Below, one piece after another: positions 57,111-64,000 of a stretch of DNA of 64,000 nt (its first letter is position 1; the number at the start of each line of letters is the position of its first letter). The stretch lies in NCBI GenBank assembly GCA_037447655.1, contig JBBHKE010002548.1, forward strand, positions 65,987 through 129,986, written 5' to 3'. The translations under genes and the position numbers were made by a program. Below the pieces are notes generated by a model. The model did not search any database. It worked only from the letters and a program-made list of their open reading frames with translations, and was not told the origin of the DNA. Source of the DNA: Zygnema cylindricum (taxonomy: Eukaryota > Streptophyta > Zygnematophyceae > Zygnematales > Zygnemataceae).

Positions 57111-58301
57111 GCATCTCTCCGATCACCTCTTCAACAACAGGTGCAGGGGTATGAGATATGCCGTTATATCTCGACGCGTAGTTACCCCACATTTTTGAAA
57201 ATCTCCACATATCTCCGAAGATTAAACGAATATTTATAGGGGGAAAGATTAGGCAACAACGAGAGTCGGATGTAAGAGTAAGCGTAAATAAAAAATCTAA
57301 ATTGATAATGTCATTGCCTAACTGAACATGCAATATATATGGGAGAAGTGGGAGGTCAAAAAAATGAGGGAATCCATTGTGAATAGAGGATAGGTTCAAA
57401 ATTTTAATTTTAAAATTTGGTTGTAAATTTGAAATCCCACCTTTTTTAAAAACTCAAAAACGAAACTGGAATTTTAAAAAACCGCCCAAAAATTCTACGA
57501 AAGAGCTGCGAAAAACGATGCAGCTTATTGGATGTACGGATGTCTCTTACAAAAGAGACCAAAAGGACAGACGATTTGTATAATATCGTTGGTTTGCAGG
57601 TATGACATTTCTATGGTCAATAAATTGGCCACGTGTAATTGTGATCGTCCAATAATATGCCGTGCTACTTCGATTCGTTGGGATATCTTCAAATTGCGAC
57701 CCAATTAGAGTTAAATTTCACTGTATTACGTGTTCATTTTTGAACTTCCTCACTTGAACGCAACTTTATTAGAGTTAAACGCGACTTTATTAGAGTTAAG
57801 ACACCTTATTAAGGTAAAATGACTCTAATAAAACATACAAAGTGCGACGTTATTAGAGTTCAAAAGTACCTTTTTTGTACGAAAATCAAACAACGTAACT
57901 GAAAGTGTCGTTTACATTCGAACTACAAGCGTAATTCAGCTGTTCATAAATTTTGACTTTAAATTATGTAACTGCGCATAATTTACATGTAACCTTCAAC
58001 GGTGGTCTCGACTTGACTGACACTCAACGCGACAACACTCAGCGCGACAACAGTACTAACGTCATAATGATGTCAAGATATACGGACTGACAGTTTTTGT
58101 ACGTTTACGTAATTTAGTGTTAATAATTACAGCGCGGAAAATTATCGCCGACATAACCCAATATAGAGTACCTAAATATATTAGAGTAAAATTCCTCTTT
58201 GAAAAAGTTCTATCACATAAATTAGAGTAAATTACTCTAATTATTTTTTTCTCTTTTTTTACTCTAATTTTTTCATTACTCTAATTACGATGCGCGGTGT
58301 A

Positions 58302-58580
58302 CAGTACAGCACAGTACAACACAGTACAACACAGTACAGTACAGTACAACACAATACACACAATACATCACAGTACAACACGGCACAATACACACAATAG
58401 AGCACAGTACAACACATAGAGTACAGTAAAGTACACTATAGCACAGTACAACACAGTACATCACAGTACAGTACAGCACAGTACAGTACAATATAATACA
58501 GTACAATACAGTACAGCACAGTACAACACAGTACATACATCACAGTACAACATAGTACTTCACAGTACAGTACAGTACAG
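58302..58580. repeat. ACAGTACAACACAGTAC microsatellite, right of the element
   Basis: Degenerate ACAGT/ACAAC pentamers start directly after the TA duplication of the large TIR element. Confidence 0.88.
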
Positions 58581-58581
58581 T

Positions 58582-59120
58582 TGGACACTCGTTGTGAGGG
58601 TTGTCCAACCCAACCCCGTTGAAAATACTTCGTCCGTACAGACCACCGCTAACACTATCCCTAACAATGAGCGTGGAGACGCCGTAGAGGTATAGATAAG
58701 TCGAAAAGGGTTGGTGACGTGGCATCGTGCCGATTCTAATTTTTACACTGTGGACGAACAGAACCAGCTCCCCTCTCCCTCTGACCTTCTCTCTCTCTTC
58801 CTCTCCCTTATCTCCCTCCCCCACTTTTTTGGTAGAGGTCGCAAAAGTTAAGATTTTAGATAACTGAAACCAACCGTTTTTTTTTTTTTTAATCTGACTA
58901 CCCGACGCCTGACCGGATTATGTCACGCTCCTAATTTGTTAACCGTTATCCGAAACGCGTTTACGAAAATAAAAGTTAACCGAAACTCGATTTCTCGCGA
59001 CTACCCGTACCCGCTCGTACCCGAATAAAAACAAAATTAATGGTACGTTTCCCTTATACCTTCCACGATACCAAGAGTACAAAGCACAATATAAAGTCAA
59101 AACATCAAACAAATACATGG
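58582..59120. other. Spacer, no gene recognised
   Basis: Mixed sequence with a short CT-rich patch at 58770-58825 and a poly-T run at 58878-58890. No supported coding region is seen. Confidence 0.5.
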
Positions 59121-59123
59121 TAA

Positions 59124-60671
59124 AGGGGGGCACGTTTTGTGGCTTGTAATACATGTTTCATAGTTTATCAATACAAGTCAGCAAACGGTACTTCAACAAT
59201 CAACACTCACAAATGTTTAGATTTGGCCGACATAAATAATTCAAGGGGACTTCGTCGTAAGTTTCTTTCAAAAACGGAGGCAAAAAAAATTGATAACAAT
59301 ATTTTTGTTGCATTCACAACCGATCTATTGACCGAGACAATAAAAAGAATCTCATTCATGTCAGTAACCGCTCATTTATTGACAAAGAATTTAAGCTTTA
59401 TGCACGGACGCTTCAAGTCATCATTTTCTGGAGGAAAATCACACCGCGAAAAATGTTTTAACAACTTTCAAAAATTGTTTAACCAATTTTGAAATGTCCA
59501 ATTTTGATCTCTGCGTTGCCGTGACTGATAGTGGCTCTAACATGTTTGCGACTGAAGGTCTACCAAGTATGTTTACTTGGATACCTTGCACAGACCAAAA
59601 AATTGCGACAATTGTGATAATGCTATTGAATAAGAGCGCAACTTCCAAAAAAGGCAAATACGATGTGGAAGTTCCTGATTTTTTTGATCTAATTGACGCG
59701 TGTAAATCATTGGTTACGTTTTTCAAAGAGAGTAATTTACAAAATATTTTGAAAAACACTTTAAAACAAGAAAACGCAACGCGGTGGAATTCTTTGCTCC
59801 GAATGCTTAAGAGTATTTACGATGCATTTAATGAGATAGGACCAATCGCTCAAGCAAAAAATAAATTGATACTTTTTGCTTGTATCGATAAGACTCACCT
59901 TACCGAACTTATACGATTTTTGGAAAGGTTCCAAGAAGCGACTAACCCAACTTTACATTTGGTTTCGTTTGAACTATCGTCTCTCCATAACCATTGTAAG
60001 ATCAGAAAAACATCTTACAATGACGGTGAAAAATAATGCCCCGCCGATTCCCTAAACTTGCAAAAAGTTGAAACAACTTTTTGTGAAACTTGCGCTACCG
60101 AAGTGGGGCCTTCATGAGTATCATATTGTCGCGACTCTCTTAGATCCCCGACAAAAACAAAAGCTTGAAATAACTGGGGTATCTAAAACCGAAATTGAAA
60201 GCGCAAGGGTCAAACTTCGAGAACTCGCAAACGACCTCGGTGATGACATTGATTTCGGTAGTCCTCAACGTATCACAAAAAAACGAAAAACATCGCAAAG
60301 TAAAGACGATTTCCACAATATTTTTGGTGAGAGCGATGATCAAAATGAGGTTCTTATTACCACCGACAAAAAAACGCTCGTTAACGACGAAATGAAACGT
60401 TATTTTGGTTAAAAAATAACCAACGACGAAATATTAAACTTTAACATACTTTAATGGCGGAAAAAAAAATGTACGTGCGAAAGATGGATGATTTTTTATT
60501 CTAGCCGGTGTTGCTATATCTATTCTAGCTCTTCCGGTTTTTAACTCCATGTATGAATGCAATTTTTCGGATGCCGGGAACACGATAACAAAAAAGAGGA
60601 GCTCACTGGCTGCTTCAATTGTTAGTGATATTTTGTGTGTTAGATCCAACCGAGATCTTTTAAATGCATAG
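59124..60671 (+). pseudogene. hAT-family transposase, frameshifted
   Basis: Domains appear in order across three frames. A BED-type zinc finger end (CNTCFIVYQYKSANGTSTIN, then HKC) comes first. Next are the RNase H-like core segments VTAHLLTKNLSFMHGRF and VAVTDSGSNMFAT, then RWNSLLRMLKSIYDAF, then HIVATLLDPRQKQKL. The C-terminal dimerisation motif follows (CNFSDAGNTITKKRSSL, ...VRSNRDLL) and ends at TAG 60669-60671. hAT transposases cut and paste elements with 8-base duplications. Breaks: a T-run shift at about 59490, a TAA at 60034-60036, and shifts near 60.07 and 60.42 kb. The copy is dead. Element ends were not identified. Confidence 0.82.
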
Positions 60672-61311
60672 TTTTTAATTTGTTTTGGGTTCTAATTATT
60701 GTTAATTTATTAGTGTTAGTTATCATGTATTTTTTTCCTTTGAAATTTTTGTTGTATTTCACAATTTTTTAGTGTTATTCTGTTTTTTTTTTTTTAAACC
60801 GGAGTGCTTATTTTTATCAAATTACCAAAGCGTCGTACGTATACCAAATTTAGGTTTATAGATTTTTGTGTAGTTTTAAGTTTGAGGGTGAGAATTTGTA
60901 CAATAGAGTCGAAAATAGAACGAGGTTGTTATTTTTGTATTTCTATATTTGATACCAAAATATTTTTTGTGTTTTTTGCTCATCACAATGTGTTTTTTGT
61001 CAATTAATTTTCTATGTGATTTTTTTTTTAATCATTCATAATTGAAAATTTACCATTTTTGCATAACATAGTATCGTAGTCGAAAGAAAAACCGTTCGAA
61101 AATTGTAGCGAAAAAATTAGATTTGCGAGAGAATAAACATTAATGTAAGGGTTTAAGCATTAATCTAAGAGTTACACGCAAAATTAGGAACAAATCCCTT
61201 GAAAGAGGTGAATGTCGAGGAAAAAAAATATTCGTAAAGGGAGATTGCAAAAAGACAAAATAGTAAAAAAAAGAGGTACACGAGCTGTTTTTTTGCAAAG
61301 GGAGATGTACC
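60672..61311. other. AT-rich spacer, no gene recognised
   Basis: T-rich sequence after the hAT remnant, with short frames only. Confidence 0.45.
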
Positions 61312-61613
61312 ACTACACCACTCATTGTTATTAGTATTAATAAGTCGCTACTACTTATAGCCGAATATCACAAAATATAGTTACCAACATGATTTAAATA
61401 CGTGGACTATAACCTGCCACATCTCCTTGCATGAAATAGTATTATTAATCATAATTTTCCATTTACACTACACCGCGAATCGTATTTAGCGTTATTAATG
61501 TTAATTCCGTCACCACAAATTTTGACCCAAAAACCTTAAAAAGAGTAAATAACTCTAAATTTTTCTTTACATTATTCAAGGTACTCTTTGAATCAACGTT
61601 AACAACTCTACAC
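61312..61613. mobile_element. Fragments of small TIR elements
   Basis: TACACCACTCATTGTTATTA at 61314 and TACACCGCGAATCGTATTTA at 61468 are family left ends. The stretch between has GTGGACTATAACCTGCCACA. The copies adjoin each other head to tail. Confidence 0.55.
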
Positions 61614-62102
61614 CGCGAATCGTAATTAGAGTAAATTACTCTAATTCGGTCGCTCGAAATTTTGACTCTATCACATGAAATAGAGTAAACGATTCTAATT
61701 TTTTCATTATTCTATTTAAGGTAAAGTTTAATTAGCGTTTTTAATTATATTATAGGTTCGTTTTAAATAGTGTGGAGTACGGACGGTGTCAGACCGTGCA
61801 AAATTGTACTTTATTAAGTAAAAAAGTACAAATAATGATTTAATACATGCCGTTATCTTGTAAATGTGTTTTAACAAACCGGGTAGTGCAAACGTCATAG
61901 TGACGATAAACTGTACGTTTTGCCAATTTTTGTACGAAAACCTTATTTACAGTAGAGGATATTAGCGTGCCAAATTAGAGTACTTAAATAAATTAGAGTA
62001 AACTTCATAGTCTATCACATAAATTAGCAATAATTACTTTAGTTGTTTTTTATAGTTTTTGTCCTCTAATTTTTTCACTACTCTAATTAGGATCCGCGGT
62101 GT
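61614..62102. mobile_element. 0.5-kb deletion derivative of the 8.4-kb TIR element
   Basis: CACCGCGAATCGTAATTAGA at the left and CTAATTAGGATCCGCGGTG at the right are inverted ends flanked by TA. The first ~250 bases match 49914 onward, and the last part resembles the sequence before 58299 (ATTAGAGTA, TATCACATAAATTAG). It therefore looks like the large element with its middle deleted. Confidence 0.8.
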
Positions 62103-62994
62103 AGTATGGTACCGCTTTAAATAGTGTGGCTATAATAGGATCTCCTACCTCTTTAATAACATTAGCTTGGTCTCTTTCCCTCGTGACCCTTCTTTCTAAA
62201 GTCTTTTCCACTGCTCTCCACTCTTAATAATTATATCTCTTAACTACTAAAACACTACTTAGTTTGTAAGAGATTTCAGTGCCAAAATGCCAATGCTCCA
62301 ATTCGGTTTTAATCGCTCAGGACCAAGATCAGTCAGAATTTCCACAAGCTTTTCCAAAGAAAAAGATGTATACTCTTCTCTTAGACTTCACTATTTCTCC
62401 ACCATCACCCTGGACTCGCCAGGCTAGAGTCAACGCTCTGTTGAACAGGTTTTACCTGGGCCAATCATTCATCAGCTAGGACTCAGATTGACCAATGCAA
62501 AAACGTGCGAAATCTCTTAATAACTACGTAGCATTTACCAACCAGTCAAACGCTACGTTTCACTATGTAACATTTACGTGCAAAAGTGCGCGCCACACGA
62601 AACGCGACTTCGCACGAACGTGCGTCGCAAATTTCGCACGCGAAACTACCTATGAAATTCTATTAAGTGAAAGTGACGTTTCGTACTAAAAATTGTACGA
62701 AACGAAACCATCGTGCGCACTAAACGACTAAATGTTTCATTAGTACTTTATGAAACGTACACGCAAAATTTCGGTACTAATTTGACCCTTAACCCGTTTA
62801 AATGATACCCACTTCTTAGTTTGACCTTGCATTGTCACCTAAATACACCCATCGCTATTTCTTTTGAATTAAAACTCCAAATTGCGCGATTCTTTCGCGG
62901 ACGTCTACCAAATTTATAACTCTATATTCTTAACCTTTAAATACCCACTTACGACCAAGTTTGATCCACTATTATTGTTACATCATCCCCAACA
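62103..62994 (-). repeat. Probable LTR of the right-end Gypsy element
   Basis: On the minus strand a polypurine tract AATAAAGAGGGGA is followed at 62994 by TGTTGGGGATGATGTAAC, a typical LTR start. The other LTR end was not located; the small TIR cluster may interrupt it. The part at 62490-62790 is unusually rich in CGTTTCGT and CGTGCGAAAT palindromic motifs. Confidence 0.55.
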
Positions 62995-63010
62995 TCCCCT
63001 CTTTATTTTT
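62995..63010 (-). other. Polypurine tract of the right-end Gypsy element
   Basis: On the sense strand AAAAATAAAGAGGGGA directly precedes the LTR start TGTTGGGG, the standard plus-strand priming position. Confidence 0.75.
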
Positions 63011-64000
63011 AACTTACCTTAGTTAAAACACATTTCTTTCTCAAGACGGGACTTCTATATTATTATCTCTCCAATACCTTTGTAAAAACTCTGAACTCTT
63101 ATCTTATAAAGTTAACTCACCATCTGGACTTCTTAGATAATGGACTTCTTAGATAATGCACTTGCCAGAATATAGTATTGCCGACCTTAAACCCGTTGAC
63201 AAACCCAATCTATTACCCATCTGTGAACCTCAGGTTCTATAATTATTGTGGGATCTAATTCCAATTCTCTTTCAGTTGGTCGAAGATTTGCTGGTTTTAG
63301 ATGACTGATGTGTATTACTGGATGAATTTTTGTTGAAGGCGGAAAGTGCAATTTGGCAACAACTGACGATATCATCTCGATTACAGTAAATGGTCCAATA
63401 TACTTAGGAGCAAATTTCCCCGTAGGATCCGATTGTCCCTCGATCTTACACTTGTAATGAGTTGTAGAAAGCCAAACCTTGTCACCTCCGTTTACCACCC
63501 AATCACCCCGTTTGCGGTTAGCATTTAACTCTTACCTCATTTGTGCCTCCACTAATGCATCCGGTACTATTTTCCAAACTGTTTGAATGTATTCCCAATA
63601 CTCTGTTCCCAAATTTCTACTCTCTTGAGTGACCCCTGTTATTAAGTCTAATGTTTCTCTAAGCTGGTATCCGTATGCAACTTCAAACGGTGAGAATCTT
63701 GTACTAGCATGTTTATATGAATTGTATGCAAATTCCATTAATGGCAGTTTAGATTCCCATGTGTTATGAACTTCACTGTAAATTGTCCTAAGCATTTCCA
63801 CCAGTGTACGGTTCATCCTTTCTGTCCGTCCATCCGTCTGGGGATGATAAGAGGTACTCATTTTTAATTGAGTGCCTAAATTTTGCTACAATTCTTTCCA
63901 AAATGCAGACTTAAATTTAGAATCTCTATCACTGATTATAGAAAGAGGAACTCCATTATGTCTAACCACGTTGTCAAAAAATAACTTTGCAATATCTACA
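63011..64000 (-). pseudogene. Chromovirus-type Gypsy integrase, partial and broken
   Basis: The minus-strand frame enters from beyond the window edge with the integrase core ([10 protein letters not shown]). An in-frame TAG at 63886-63888 precedes TSYHPQTDGRTERMNRTL (catalytic Glu region) and WESKLPLMEFAYN. A second break near 63.53 kb separates the C-terminal domain (GDKVWLSTTHYK, YIGPFTVIEM, HPVIHISHLKP), and a chromodomain-like remnant follows past the stop at about 63187. It belongs to a different Gypsy lineage from the methyltransferase element. Confidence 0.85.

Noticed and set aside
58285-58536. Tyr/Cys/Val-rich frame with YCTVLYC repeats
   Set aside because: Produced by the TACAG microsatellite.

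Overview
This is a repeat-rich nuclear eukaryotic window, most likely from the green-plant lineage. The two best-resolved host genes (an NPL4 homologue and a TMEM205-like protein) and part of a SUD1/DOA10-type E3 ligase gene are split by GT-AG introns and match plant versions of these proteins, as I remember them, better than animal ones. CCCTAAA-like runs of the plant telomere type also occur. A Ty3/Gypsy element carrying a cytosine methyltransferase has, to my knowledge, been reported before in a charophyte alga, so a streptophyte alga with a large genome is a reasonable but unproven guess.

Layout. 1-0.72 kb holds a minus-strand fragment of a SUD1-like gene. 1.4-3.1 kb is a decayed R2-like LINE. 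3.85-7.31 kb is a terminal-inverted-repeat (TIR) element. 7.31-23.1 kb is a three-level nest: a small TIR element is split by a Copia-type gag-only LTR element (7380-23055, duplication ATTTA), and that element's gag is split by a young Ty3/Gypsy element (8876-20180, duplication AGGG). 23.55-27.15 kb is a longer R2-like LINE, with tandem 5' repeats reaching to about 27.75 kb. 28.15-32.65 kb holds tandem duplications rich in pyrimidine, GA and G tracts. 32.8-36.75 kb carries plus-strand exons of a SUD1-like gene. A second LINE fragment (37.05 kb) and a 10-N assembly gap (37.86 kb) follow. 38.66-40.87 kb is an intact three-exon TMEM205-like gene and 44.75-48.5 kb is an NPL4-like gene, both on the minus strand. 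49.91-58.30 kb is an 8.4-kb TIR element inserted in a TACAG/TACAA microsatellite; it carries inverted GATA-type arrays and a CENP-B-like helix-turn-helix exon. 59.1-60.7 kb is a broken hAT transposase, 61.3-62.1 kb a cluster of small TIR elements, and 62.99-64 kb the 3' end of a decayed chromovirus-type Gypsy element running off the window.

Main discovery. The Gypsy element at 8.9-20.2 kb encodes gag, a protease, a DNMT3-like C5-cytosine methyltransferase fused in frame to reverse transcriptase and RNase H, and an integrase ending in a PHD finger. It therefore pairs a DNA-methylation writer with a putative histone-tail reader. The copy is young by LTR similarity but carries two in-frame stops and a gag frame break. 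Many elements in the window end in stops of the C-to-T type, as expected in a methylated, repeat-silenced genome.
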